A stretch of 64,000 bases of DNA from an uncultured bacterium. GTDB lineage: Bacteria; Margulisbacteria; Marinamargulisbacteria; SXXA01. The DNA lies in contig CAIPHK010000001.1 in NCBI GenBank assembly GCA_903864835.1, forward strand, positions 1 to 64,000. The letters are read 5' to 3'. Made by a program: the position numbers and the translations under genes. How positions within the stretch are numbered: position 1 is the stretch's first letter; every line of letters starts with the position of its first letter. Under the pieces are notes generated by a model, which saw nothing but the letters and a program-made list of their open reading frames with translations, searched no databases and was not told where the DNA came from. Positions 37,615-46,124 of the stretch are shown one piece after another.

Positions 37615-38393
37615 CTCAATAGCTCCACAAGAATAATGATACTTCCAACACCGATTCGATAATACGCAAACGGTGCCAACCGAAATCGGTTGAGAAAGGC
37701 AAGAAATAATTTAATGGATGCTAGGGCCACAATAAATGATGTAATTAATCCGGCGGCAATAGCAATCCATTGACTTGTCGTCAGGACAAACCCTGACTTT
37801 CCCAGATCAAATATCGATGCTGCAAATATGAGCGGGACCGCAATAAGAAATGAATAGCGGGCACTGCTTTGGTAGCCCATTTTTGACATTAGACCGCCTG
37901 CGATGGCGGAACCGGATCGACTCATTCCTGGCCACAATGACGCACATTGGGCAATTCCCACGATCAGTGCTTGTCTATAGGTCATTTTTGCAATACTTGT
38001 CTCTTGGGTTTGTGCCCATTTTTTATCGATAACTAATAGCGCAACCCCACCGACAACGAACGCAATGGCAACGGATAACGGTGTAAATAGTAATTTTTTA
38101 ATCATTGAATGAGCTAATGCGCCTATAATAGCGGCAGGGAGGCAACTGATAACGATGAGCGCCGCATCTTTGGATACCCAATGGCGTGGCCTTAAGAAGT
38201 TGGAGAAAAAGGGCCAATACAATACCAGAGCGGCGGAGATTGCTCCGGCCTGAATGGCAACGTCGAATGTCCCTGCAAAAGGCTCTGGAAACTCCAAGAG
38301 GTGGCCCGCCAAAATTAAATGGCCTGTCGAGGAGATTGGAATAAATTCGGTGAGTCCTTCGATTACACCGAGTAGCATTGCTTTGGCAATCAT
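37611..38393 (-). CDS. uppP: Undecaprenyl-diphosphate phosphatase
   Basis: A 260-residue polytopic enzyme of the BacA family that recycles undecaprenyl diphosphate for peptidoglycan synthesis. The two active-site regions are clear: EGLTEFIPISSTGHLIL (12-28) and WPGMSRSGSAIAGGL (about 154-168). The length is normal. It is the first gene of a pair with the solenoid protein. Confidence 0.95.
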   Translation of the reverse strand: MIAKAMLLGVIEGLTEFIPISSTGHLILAGHLLEFPEPFAGTFDVAIQAGAISAALVLYWPFFSNFLRPRHWVSKDAALIVISCLPAAIIGALAHSMIKKLLFTPLSVAIAFVVGGVALLVIDKKWAQTQETSIAKMTYRQALIVGIAQCASLWPGMSRSGSAIAGGLMSKMGYQSSARYSFLIAVPLIFAASIFDLGKSGFVLTTSQWIAIAAGLITSFIVALASIKLFLAFLNRFRLAPFAYYRIGVGSIIILVELLR

Positions 38394-38512
38394 AATGGGT
38401 ACAACAGTATAGAGATGAACCCTTTGTAAGTCTATTTATTTAGTTTATTCGATGTTTTGTGAATCCTTTGTAAAGGGTAGTCCAGGAGTATGACTATTTC
38501 GGGAGGCGATTC

Positions 38513-38647
38513 ATGTCCGAGCAAGATATAAACGTAATAATTGAAAAAAATTTAAGTCGCAGCGATAACATTAAAAAGATATACAAGATGCAATACACCA
38601 TGGATTTTGGCGATATTTCTATTGTGTACGAATTTTGTTTGAACTAG
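38513..38647 (+). CDS. 44-residue micro-ORF with a strong ribosome site
   Basis: The frame starts MSEQDINVIIEKNLSRSDNI, is charged with no membrane segment, and ends about 30 bases before the patatin gene. GGGAGG six bases before the ATG is a better ribosome site than most genes here have. I recognise no family. It may be a genuine small protein or a leader peptide for the patatin gene; the two cannot be told apart by eye. Confidence 0.4.
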   Translation: MSEQDINVIIEKNLSRSDNIKKIYKMQYTMDFGDISIVYEFCLN

Positions 38648-38676
38648 GATGACTGTGGCGGATATGGAACGGCATC

Positions 38677-39792
38677 ATGAGCAAACCAAGGGTAGCAATT
38701 GTATTAACAGGGGGCGGAGCGCGAGGCGCTTATCAAGCGGGCGCAATTCGGGCCATTGGGGAGATTGCGCGTGATCACGGGATTTCTGCACCGTTTGAAA
38801 TATTTGTAGGAAACAGTGCCGGCGCAATTAACGCCGCGTGGCTAGTGTCCAATGCGGATCAATTTGGATATGCCACCCATCGACTTGCTGAGTTTTGGGA
38901 AGGGTTGTCCACAGAACAAATCTTTCGGACTGATTTTAAGTCACTAATGGGGCGTGGATCCCGGTGGATTTGGGAACTCAGTACCGGTGGCTTATACGAC
39001 AAAAAAGTGGTGAGGTCGCTTCTAGACACCACTCCTTTACTTAAATTGATATTGCGTGAAATTCAGTTCGAAAAAATTCAGACCAACATTGATAGCGGCT
39101 TGGTGAGTGGACTGGCATTAACGTCGGTCAATTATACGACGGGCAATAGCCGGGTGTTTCATTACACCAACAAGGCGGGGATTCCCTGGAAAAAGATTCG
39201 TCGGGAAAGTGTTGAAACCGTTTTAACCGCTAAACATGTTATGGCATCCTCCGCGATTCCAATTTTGTTTCCTCCAGTTCGGATTGGTGAGGACTATTAT
39301 GGCGACGGAAGTCTTCGGAATTATACCCCTATGAGTCCGGCGGTTCATTTAGGTGCCGAGCGTATTTTGGTAATTGGGGTTCGTGCCAAAGACAGCGCAA
39401 ACGAAGTGAAGCCTCAACATCCCAGTTTGGCTCGTATTTTGAGTGTATTGCTCAATTTTGTTCTGTTAGATGCGGTTGACTACGATTACGAATCGTTAAC
39501 AAGAATCAACGATATATTGGGAGAGTCACCCTCATCTGAGTTGAAGAAAATTGAGGTTCTGATGATTCGTCCTCAGGCTGACTTGGGTGCTCTTGCGATG
39601 GCGAATGTTGGTGCTGCACCGCCGCTCCTGCGGTATTTAATTCGAGGGCTTGGAACCGATTCGGAAGCATCCGATTTGATTAGTTATTTATTATTTGAGG
39701 GGCCCTTTTTAAAGCAGCTGACCCAGTTGGGATACTCCGATACGATAGCGATGTCGGACGAGATTGTAAGATTCTTGTCGGTTTCTGGATAA
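38677..39792 (+). CDS. Patatin-like phospholipase
   Basis: A 371-residue predicted lipid acyl hydrolase of the patatin/RssA type. It has the oxyanion loop TGGGARGAYQAG (11-22), nucleophile Ser 47 in GNSAG, and the dyad Asp 210 in YYGDGSLRN. No signal peptide is present. It is first in a plus-strand run with the SPOR protein, maf and mreB, so a role in membrane or envelope lipid turnover is possible. Some family members are host-directed toxins, but nothing here shows export. Confidence 0.9.
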   Translation: MSKPRVAIVLTGGGARGAYQAGAIRAIGEIARDHGISAPFEIFVGNSAGAINAAWLVSNADQFGYATHRLAEFWEGLSTEQIFRTDFKSLMGRGSRWIWELSTGGLYDKKVVRSLLDTTPLLKLILREIQFEKIQTNIDSGLVSGLALTSVNYTTGNSRVFHYTNKAGIPWKKIRRESVETVLTAKHVMASSAIPILFPPVRIGEDYYGDGSLRNYTPMSPAVHLGAERILVIGVRAKDSANEVKPQHPSLARILSVLLNFVLLDAVDYDYESLTRINDILGESPSSELKKIEVLMIRPQADLGALAMANVGAAPPLLRYLIRGLGTDSEASDLISYLLFEGPFLKQLTQLGYSDTIAMSDEIVRFLSVSG

Positions 39793-39822
39793 TAATAGGA
39801 TGTTCAAGTAAACTGCGCGATT

Positions 39823-40551
39823 ATGTCGGAACAGGAACAACACGACCATCTTGAGTTCAATGATGGACTTGGGGATCTCCTTAGGGAGAAACGACCGGAA
39901 CGCAAAGGGTTAAATCGCTCGGCGTGGATTGCCGCTGGTGTGGTTTTCGGGGTTGTTTTGGTTTTTGGAATTGCCTTTAAATGGGGCACCAAGATGCTTT
40001 TCCAAGCAAAAGTGGCCACTGTTCAGGTGGTTAATTCTGACGGAGATGTCGCAAAAGTAGATGCCGAAAATCGACGTTTAATCCATGAAATGGAAGCATT
40101 GTTGGCACAGGCCTCATCCAATGTCGCGAATGAAACTGCGGTGGAGTCAGCGCCGGCACCTAAAGCGGCAGAGCCTGTTTCAAAACCGGCGCGGCGTCCT
40201 GCAAAAAAAGTTGTGCCTAAGATTGTTCACACGGCACCTATATCTCAGCCCGCAAAATCGGTGTCGGTGCCAACGCCGAGAGCGGTGGTGTCGAAAGCGA
40301 TAGTGGTACCTGTGGCGAAGCGGGGACCTGTTGGGGGGCTAATTAAGGTAAGTGCAGGTACATTTAGTACCCGTAGCGAGGCCCTTGAAATTGAATTGCG
40401 ATTAAAAAAATTGGGGTACCCTGTGTATATCAAGGAAAATGGTAGTTCTTGGATTTTACAGGTGGGGGCGTTTCGAAATGCAACGGTTGCCGATGGGATC
40501 GTTGCGGATCTTCAACGAAAAGGCTTTAACGCATCGATTGTTACCCCTTAG
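39823..40551 (+). CDS. SPOR-domain membrane protein (FtsN/DedD-like layout)
   Basis: A 242-residue protein with a cytoplasmic N-terminus (1-31), one membrane segment (about 32-52), a Pro/Ala/Lys-rich periplasmic linker (about 95-160) and a C-terminal SPOR domain (about 165-242: LIKVSAGTFSTRSEALEI, then WILQVGAFRNATVADGIV). SPOR domains bind denuded glycan strands at the division septum. Its place next to maf and mreB supports a cell-division role. Confidence 0.9.
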   Translation: MSEQEQHDHLEFNDGLGDLLREKRPERKGLNRSAWIAAGVVFGVVLVFGIAFKWGTKMLFQAKVATVQVVNSDGDVAKVDAENRRLIHEMEALLAQASSNVANETAVESAPAPKAAEPVSKPARRPAKKVVPKIVHTAPISQPAKSVSVPTPRAVVSKAIVVPVAKRGPVGGLIKVSAGTFSTRSEALEIELRLKKLGYPVYIKENGSSWILQVGAFRNATVADGIVADLQRKGFNASIVTP

Positions 40552-40559
40552 GGGGAAAT

Positions 40560-41129
40560 ATGCGATTGTTCCTGGCGTCATCGTCACCGAGACGATCCGA
40601 TATTTTACATCAATTCGGAATTCCATTCGAAGTAATTAGGAATCAGTTAGACGACGAGGTTTTGGGCTCTGGTGGATCTCTTCGGGCAGCCGTCCGGCGG
40701 CTGGCGCTGGAGAAGGCTCAGGCCAGTGTCGCGGCGTTCTCTGGGCTTATACTGGGTGTGGACACCATTGTAGTGTGTGATGGTCGTGTGATTGGAAAGC
40801 CTCGTGATCGGCGGGATGCCCGAGCTATTATTATGGGGCTTCAAGGCCGATCCCATCAGGTGATTACGGCGTTTGGATTGGTTGATACGGTCAATAACCG
40901 GCAGCTGTCTCGTAGTGATAGTGCGACGGTGACGATCCGTTCGATGACGGACGCAGAGATACATCGCTATGCTGAGGAGGCATCGGTGCTTGATAAAGCG
41001 GGAGCCTATGGAATTCAAGATGAGACCTTTCCAATTGTTGAGAAGGTCATTGGGTCTCGGTATACGGTAATGGGGTTACCAATCATGCAGTTGTTAGGCA
41101 TTCTGAAAAACTATAGTATAGACGCCTAA
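40560..41129 (+). CDS. maf: Maf-family nucleotide pyrophosphatase
   Basis: A 189-residue house-cleaning NTP pyrophosphatase. It shows LFLASSSPRRSDIL at the start, ILGVDTIVVCDGRVIGKP, SHQVITAF and DKAGAYGIQ. The family hydrolyses modified or canonical NTPs and influences septum formation in some bacteria. maf and mreB are often neighbours, as here, with 22 bases between them. Confidence 0.93.
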   Translation: MRLFLASSSPRRSDILHQFGIPFEVIRNQLDDEVLGSGGSLRAAVRRLALEKAQASVAAFSGLILGVDTIVVCDGRVIGKPRDRRDARAIIMGLQGRSHQVITAFGLVDTVNNRQLSRSDSATVTIRSMTDAEIHRYAEEASVLDKAGAYGIQDETFPIVEKVIGSRYTVMGLPIMQLLGILKNYSIDA

Positions 41130-41151
41130 CTGGTATCGAACTGGAGCAACG

Positions 41152-42195
41152 ATGGGCATCTGGAATAGTATTCTTAAAAATTTTTCTCAAGATATGGGTA
41201 TTGACCTAGGCACTGCAAATACAGTGGTCTATGTCAGGGGCGTCGGTATCGTAGTGCGTGAGCCTTCGGTTGTAGCCTTGGATAAGGCAACCCGTCAGGT
41301 CATGGCGATCGGGCAAGAAGCCTATAGTATGGTGGGACGCACCCCCGGAAATATAATTGCAGTGCGTCCGATGAAGGATGGGGTTATTGCTGATTTTGAC
41401 ATCACAGAGAAAATGATTCGGGAGTTTGTAAAAAAAGCAATCGCGGGGTCACGGATTTCTCGGCCAAGAGTATTGGTTGGGGTTCCCTGGGGAATTACGG
41501 ATGTTGAAAAGCGGGCGGTTTTAGACGCCTCATATAATGCCGGTGCAAAAGAAACCTTTTTAATTGATGAGCCAATGGCTGCAGCGGTCGGCGCTGGGAT
41601 TGCGGTTGAGCAACCCACTGGTCAGATGGTGGTGGATATTGGGGGCGGTACAACCGAAGTTGCGGTAATTTCTTTGGGTGGAATTGTGACCTGTCGATCG
41701 ATTCGGATTGCAGGCAATGAGCTTGACGATGCGATTATCGCGCATTGCCGAAAAAATTATAATTTGTTGATCGGTGAGCGAATGGCGGAGAAAATCAAGA
41801 TTGATATTGGGTCCGCCTATCCATTTGATGAAGAGTTGACACAAGCGGTTCGAGGCCGAGACTTATTGAGCGGTCTTCCACGTACATTCACGTTGTCGTC
41901 GTATGAGATTCGCGATGCGTTATCGGAACCAGTTGCCGCGATCGTCGATACGGTAAAAATGACGCTGGAGCGCACGCCTCCGGAGTTGTCGGCGGATATT
42001 ATGGAGCATGGGATCGTAATGGCGGGTGGGGGGTCTTTGCTTCATGGACTGGTTAAATATTTGTCTGAGGAAACCGGAATTGCCATTCGGCGGGCTGAAG
42101 ATCCCTTGTCTTGCGTGGCCATTGGTACCGGGCGCATTTTGGAAACAGAATCGTTGATGTCGATGATTAGCTCATCCATCACAAAAAAATCGTAG
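41152..42195 (+). CDS. mreB: Rod-shape determining protein MreB
   Basis: A 347-residue bacterial actin that guides lateral cell-wall growth. Phosphate loops MGIDLGTANTVVYVRG and VVDIGGGTTEVAVISLGG, VGVPWGITDVEKRAVLD and the adenosine-loop VMAGGGSLLHGL are intact. The N-terminal amphipathic stretch (MGIWNSILKNFS) fits membrane binding. mreC and mreD do not follow; instead there is a long hairpin and convergent unrelated genes. This suggests a rod or filament shape. Confidence 0.96.
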   Translation: MGIWNSILKNFSQDMGIDLGTANTVVYVRGVGIVVREPSVVALDKATRQVMAIGQEAYSMVGRTPGNIIAVRPMKDGVIADFDITEKMIREFVKKAIAGSRISRPRVLVGVPWGITDVEKRAVLDASYNAGAKETFLIDEPMAAAVGAGIAVEQPTGQMVVDIGGGTTEVAVISLGGIVTCRSIRIAGNELDDAIIAHCRKNYNLLIGERMAEKIKIDIGSAYPFDEELTQAVRGRDLLSGLPRTFTLSSYEIRDALSEPVAAIVDTVKMTLERTPPELSADIMEHGIVMAGGGSLLHGLVKYLSEETGIAIRRAEDPLSCVAIGTGRILETESLMSMISSSITKKS

Positions 42196-42206
42196 ATTCT
42201 GCGGCG

Positions 42207-42292
42207 AAAGGCCCAATCTGCACAATTTTCGGGGGGCTTATGTAGCCTCCGCTACACCGCGCCCCTCGATAAATTGCACATCTTGGGCCTTT
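42207..42292. repeat. Long imperfect hairpin after mreB
   Basis: AAAGGCCCAA (42207-42216) pairs with TTGGGCCTTT (42283-42292), TGCACAATTT pairs with AAATTGCA inside it, and TGTAGC-CTCC-GCTACA (42241-42256) forms the tip. The whole is an 86-base stem-loop filling most of the gap between the convergent mreB and unknown metalloprotease genes. There is no T-run next to it. It may be a bidirectional terminator or a REP-like element. Confidence 0.7.
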
Positions 42293-42341
42293 GGGCGCTT
42301 CAGGATCACAATTATCATCGTATCAACGGGTCAACGGGGTA

Positions 42342-43901
42342 TTAAATTGCTTTTAGGATCCGTTCGATGACCTTGTGTCGTGGGTTGTTACCTGTAAAGC
42401 CCGTTTTTTCTGCGAGTCGGGTCATGAACTGGTGAGACTGTTCCTCTAACATCGTGAGGGTTTGGTGTTCGAAGTCTTTGTTTTCAAGGGCAATATTTAA
42501 TAGCTGGTGCCACTGCGCGGTTTGTTGGAGATACGCGCTGGAGTCTTGGGCATTTTCCTCAACAAGCTTTGTTTTAATCCATTCGTTGGCTAGGATAAAC
42601 GACATTGCCTGATCCTCGATCGTGTAAATGAGGGGCTCCATTTCGGTCATGATGGTCTGACAGAGGACCTCCACTGTTTTTAACGTCATCTCTAAGACGC
42701 CATTTTTCCCCCAGACAACGGATTCGAAGTGATCGAAGTCCAACGTGCCATCCACATCGATTGCTGCCCCGAACGTGAGTGCCACAAGGTCTGAATAAAA
42801 GTACATGTAGTCATCGGCAGTATCAAAAAACCAGGTGTCGGACATGTACATCCAGAACATTCTCGCGGCCCTTGAGGGGGTGGTTCTTGCGACCTGAGCG
42901 ATATTCCAAAGGGGACCTAGGATTTCCCCGTTTTTAGGCGCAATCTCAGCCAATAGCTCCAGGAGGCTATGGATGAACGGATGGGAAATTATTTGAGATG
43001 CTTCGCTAAAGGTTGCGATCGGGGTGGGAAGGAGCCGATGTTGGATTACCGCATGGCCGAGTTCATGGAAAAGTATATTTTCCCGCATATCTTTTAAAAA
43101 CTCGGTTTTTCGGTCAGCGAGGTCGGAGAGAGATCGAATCTCATACGCGTTGCAGGTGAGCGCCTTGAGTTGATGGCCCGCTTCAAATTCAGGGCTCTCA
43201 TGGAACCGATACGGATAGGAGATAAATGAATCCCATTTGAGTTGAAAGATCCCTTGAAGCGATGCGTGCCGCACAAAAATTTGATTATGCCCGATAGCGG
43301 CGGCGAGGGAGGTTACCATGTTGGCGGTTCGCATCACTTCGGAGGTGAGGTCGACGACGCGGTATTCGTCAAACTGGAACGTTTTGCCATGGCCTAGAAT
43401 CAGCTCCCGTTCGTGGCCGTAGTCTCCCGATTGTATACACAGATCGGATCCTATAAATTGGAGCAACTGGTTGATCCATTCGGAGTCATGGAGTTGGAAT
43501 TCCATTCCTGCCAACTTAAATCGATAATCGCCCAATCGTTCCTTGATTGTGTCGAGAGGGACATCGGTAATATTAAAGTCCGCATAGAGTCGAGGGAGTT
43601 GGGCATTCAACTGGGTGATATGGCTAACTTCGACGTTCATATCTTCGGGGAGTTGGAGAATGATTCTCGTAAAGGAGAGACGGCTGGCGTCTTCTCCGAC
43701 TTCACCCCAAATCCCGGTTTGCTCATGCTGCCAAAATTGAAGCAATGAGAAATAAGTGGCTTGCTGAATCAAGTCGGATTCGATTTGGTGTTGCAGCACG
43801 ATGGGGTCTAGGTCTGCCCGTCCAGATTGAATCAGCCACTCACTCAGTGACGGATAGCCAGATATGATTTCCGGGGACAACTGAACGTTCGGGCGAAACA
43901 C
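42342..43901 (-). CDS. Unknown HExxH protein B (zincin-like), paralog of the upstream gene
   Basis: A 519-residue protein starting at GTG one base after the upstream stop. HELGHAVIQH (279-288) is a zincin motif, and E315 in LLELLAEIAPK is a plausible third zinc ligand (gluzincin type). It shares with protein A the segments MYMSDTWFFDTADDYMYFYSDLVAL and GHxK near residue 170, so the two are paralogs. No signal peptide or membrane segment is visible. I do not recognise the family. Proteolysis is inferred from the motif only; cytoplasmic action or non-Sec export are both open. Confidence 0.75.
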   Translation of the reverse strand: MFRPNVQLSPEIISGYPSLSEWLIQSGRADLDPIVLQHQIESDLIQQATYFSLLQFWQHEQTGIWGEVGEDASRLSFTRIILQLPEDMNVEVSHITQLNAQLPRLYADFNITDVPLDTIKERLGDYRFKLAGMEFQLHDSEWINQLLQFIGSDLCIQSGDYGHERELILGHGKTFQFDEYRVVDLTSEVMRTANMVTSLAAAIGHNQIFVRHASLQGIFQLKWDSFISYPYRFHESPEFEAGHQLKALTCNAYEIRSLSDLADRKTEFLKDMRENILFHELGHAVIQHRLLPTPIATFSEASQIISHPFIHSLLELLAEIAPKNGEILGPLWNIAQVARTTPSRAARMFWMYMSDTWFFDTADDYMYFYSDLVALTFGAAIDVDGTLDFDHFESVVWGKNGVLEMTLKTVEVLCQTIMTEMEPLIYTIEDQAMSFILANEWIKTKLVEENAQDSSAYLQQTAQWHQLLNIALENKDFEHQTLTMLEEQSHQFMTRLAEKTGFTGNNPRHKVIERILKAI

Positions 43902-43902
43902 T

Positions 43903-45606
43903 TTAAGAAATAATCGATCGCGAATTAGCCGGGTAAGCCACTAAGCCGACTTCAAAGCAACGATCGACAATGTATTGCATATGGTTGAATTGATAGTCTT
44001 CCGCTTTTTTTCGACCACAAGATAACACCAGGAATTTCATTAAATTCTTTTTGACGGACTGGGTTAATCCATCCCGAATTTTCTGTTCTTCATCCGTAAA
44101 ATGATGGATATATGAATACATATTGGTCCAAAATGGTTGAAGGAAGCTATATCCTTCGGGGTCAATTTCAGGATATGTTTTACGGGCCTGAACGAGTCGG
44201 TCTTTGATCAATTGTTGATAGGACCAAGTGACGTCGTTAATTTTGAAGCTTGTTTTTTTTGCGATCGTGCCAATTTCATCGGTATCCCACATAAATAGTT
44301 CTTGGATCCGCTCAATCATCGTGAGCTGTTTTTTCTGGGTTCGGTCTTCTTGGTATGTAATGTCTTTGGCCATCGCTGTAAAATCAACACTTCGGTCATC
44401 CTTGATATAGCGTAGCATGCAGAGTACTACCAGGCTGGCGTAATCGAACATAAATTTGTCTTCAGTATCGAAGAACCAGACATCGGATAGATAGGTGTAA
44501 AACATGCGTTCGGCTTTTTTACGGTCTGTTTTGCTAATTTTAATCATTTGGGCCATCGCACCGTGACCTAATTTATGTTTGGGTGCAAAGTCGGCTAAAA
44601 GTTCGTAAATTCCATCGTAAAAAAAACAGTTGTATTGGGTGGCGCCGAGCCCAATTCCAATGTTTTCTAGAGGTAAAAATATTTCTCTGATTACGGTGTG
44701 GCCGATTTCGTGATAGATAATGCTTTCTTCCATTTCGTGGACCAGTTCGTCTTCGATCCTTGCAATGTCTTCGGGCTGGGTCCAATCGTAAAGATGGAGT
44801 GCATGTTGTCGGATTCCATAGGATATATTCCAATAGGGATCCTCCTGGACTCTCCAATCTTCATAGTCGGACTTAATAATCGGTGCCCATTTTTGGTGAA
44901 ATACTGTCCTCATCGATTCCTGGCGTGTCATGATTTCGTTATCAAGGACACTGGCTGCGTTTGCAACGGGGAAACTAGGGCTGCGAATGACCTCATCCAC
45001 AAACCTTCGGATCGTGTAGATTCCAATTTTTTTTATTTTTGCATGTCCCCAAATAATCGCGAGCCCTTTTTTGTATTTGGTCATGTGGAGGACGTGTTTA
45101 GATCCTATAAAATGCAGGATCTTGTTGAGTAGATTGTTTTTTTGAAGTGGATAACGCTTGCCAAATAAGGACGGACGCCAGTTTTCAAATTCTATTTTGA
45201 TGGCAGATTCGGTCTTGGTTGCAAGCCCAAATTCAGAGTAGGCGTCCCTGATAGCGTCTTCGAATTTTGTTAAATGGTCGTATTCGAATGGATCTGAAGG
45301 AGAGAGTTTGAGTAAGTTTTTACCAAACGACAATTTGACTTGGTAGTCTGGGCCGTCGTTCCAGTTGCCAGAGACTTCAAACATGCGATACATCACAAAG
45401 GAATGCTTTCGGCATTGTTCCGAAATACTTTCTTCAATATGTATCCGTAACCGACTTAATTGCTTAGGATCTGCGGTCAGATTGTGGGCATGAAGGTACT
45501 GATGAAGGGTGGAAAACTGGTTTAAAGTGGATTCGCTAAGCAGTGAAAGAAGCTCGCGAGATGGTTTCCCTTTGGAATCAAAAATTGAAAGAAGTGTATT
45601 TGCCAT
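43903..45606 (-). CDS. Unknown HExxH protein A (zincin-like)
   Basis: A protein of about 567 residues from ATG 45606 (a TTG four codons upstream lies in the palindrome). HEIGHTVIRE (299-308) plus Glu 335 in YELLADFAPK give a predicted zinc site. Downstream TYLSDVWFFDTEDKFMFDYA is shared with protein B. The N-terminal 280 residues are largely helical and only weakly similar between the two. No signal peptide is seen. A perfect 33-bp palindrome overlaps the region before its start, and a small disordered protein is encoded just upstream. Family unknown to me; the function is an inference from the motif. Confidence 0.75.
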   Translation of the reverse strand: MANTLLSIFDSKGKPSRELLSLLSESTLNQFSTLHQYLHAHNLTADPKQLSRLRIHIEESISEQCRKHSFVMYRMFEVSGNWNDGPDYQVKLSFGKNLLKLSPSDPFEYDHLTKFEDAIRDAYSEFGLATKTESAIKIEFENWRPSLFGKRYPLQKNNLLNKILHFIGSKHVLHMTKYKKGLAIIWGHAKIKKIGIYTIRRFVDEVIRSPSFPVANAASVLDNEIMTRQESMRTVFHQKWAPIIKSDYEDWRVQEDPYWNISYGIRQHALHLYDWTQPEDIARIEDELVHEMEESIIYHEIGHTVIREIFLPLENIGIGLGATQYNCFFYDGIYELLADFAPKHKLGHGAMAQMIKISKTDRKKAERMFYTYLSDVWFFDTEDKFMFDYASLVVLCMLRYIKDDRSVDFTAMAKDITYQEDRTQKKQLTMIERIQELFMWDTDEIGTIAKKTSFKINDVTWSYQQLIKDRLVQARKTYPEIDPEGYSFLQPFWTNMYSYIHHFTDEEQKIRDGLTQSVKKNLMKFLVLSCGRKKAEDYQFNHMQYIVDRCFEVGLVAYPANSRSIIS

Positions 45607-45614
45607 AAGTAGTT

Positions 45615-45647
45615 TCAATCTGCTGCCGTAGTACGGCAGCAGATTGA
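45615..45647. promoter_or_regulatory. Perfect 33-bp palindrome before the HExxH gene pair
   Basis: TCAATCTGCTGCCGTA-G-TACGGCAGCAGATTGA is a 16-bp perfect inverted repeat with a one-base centre. It lies 9 bases from the ATG at 45606 and 12 bases from the stop of the small upstream gene. In RNA it would form a very stable hairpin that could hide the start or mark a processing or attenuation point. There is no adjacent T-run for simple termination on the minus strand. Confidence 0.8.
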
Positions 45648-45658
45648 TGACGGACTAA

Positions 45659-45916
45659 CTATTTGCTAGCTTCCGCAGAAGAAGGGTCATGGAGTTCGAC
45701 AGATGTAACTTTAGAGGAAGCTGTTGGGTCAACGACTTCTGTGGGGCGCAATTGTCCTACTGCAGATACTCCAATGGTGCTGCCTATGTTTTGACCTGGC
45801 AAAACGCCTGATGTTGGGCTACTCCGTCCTGCGTCTGCTGATCCACCAATGGTGGATGGGCTTCCGGGTCTTGGTGCTCCTGTTGTGCCTGCTGTTGAGC
45901 CTGGTATTCCTTGCAT
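45659..45916 (-). CDS. Small Gly/Ser/Thr/Pro-rich disordered protein
   Basis: An 85-residue protein with an excellent ribosome site (AGGAGG, 8 bases before ATG). Composition is dominated by Gly, Ser, Thr, Pro and Ala, with no signal peptide, no membrane segment, no Cys and no Trp, so it should be intrinsically disordered. Repeating bits such as PGSTAGTTG, PGSPSTIGG and PGQNIGSTIG suggest an irregular repeat. It is the first gene before the HExxH pair, separated from it by the palindrome, and may be a partner or substrate of those proteins. Confidence 0.65.
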   Translation of the reverse strand: MQGIPGSTAGTTGAPRPGSPSTIGGSADAGRSSPTSGVLPGQNIGSTIGVSAVGQLRPTEVVDPTASSKVTSVELHDPSSAEASK

Positions 45917-46069
45917 AATAAATCCTCCTGAAAATGATTGGTTTTTAATGTTTCCGACTAGTTATCGGAAGCTTTCCCCCATTAATTTCATTTAATTTTA
46001 GCGCCTGAGAGTGGACAAATCAACAGAGGGTGTTGGACTCACACCGCGTCCCCTTTTTTTTAAAGACCA

Positions 46070-46094
46070 GGCACTAGTGAAATTTTCGGACAGA
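46070..46094. repeat. Dispersed motif copy 2 (GGCACTAGTG...)
   Basis: GGCACTAGTGAAATTTTCGG plus the following ACAGA matches the copy at 23734-23758 at 22 of 25 positions, with AACACCGG close to both copies. It lies 31 bases beyond the stop of the DegV-like gene in non-coding DNA. Confidence 0.45.
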
Positions 46095-46124
46095 GGGGTA
46101 CGAAACACCGGAAAGAAGTATGAC

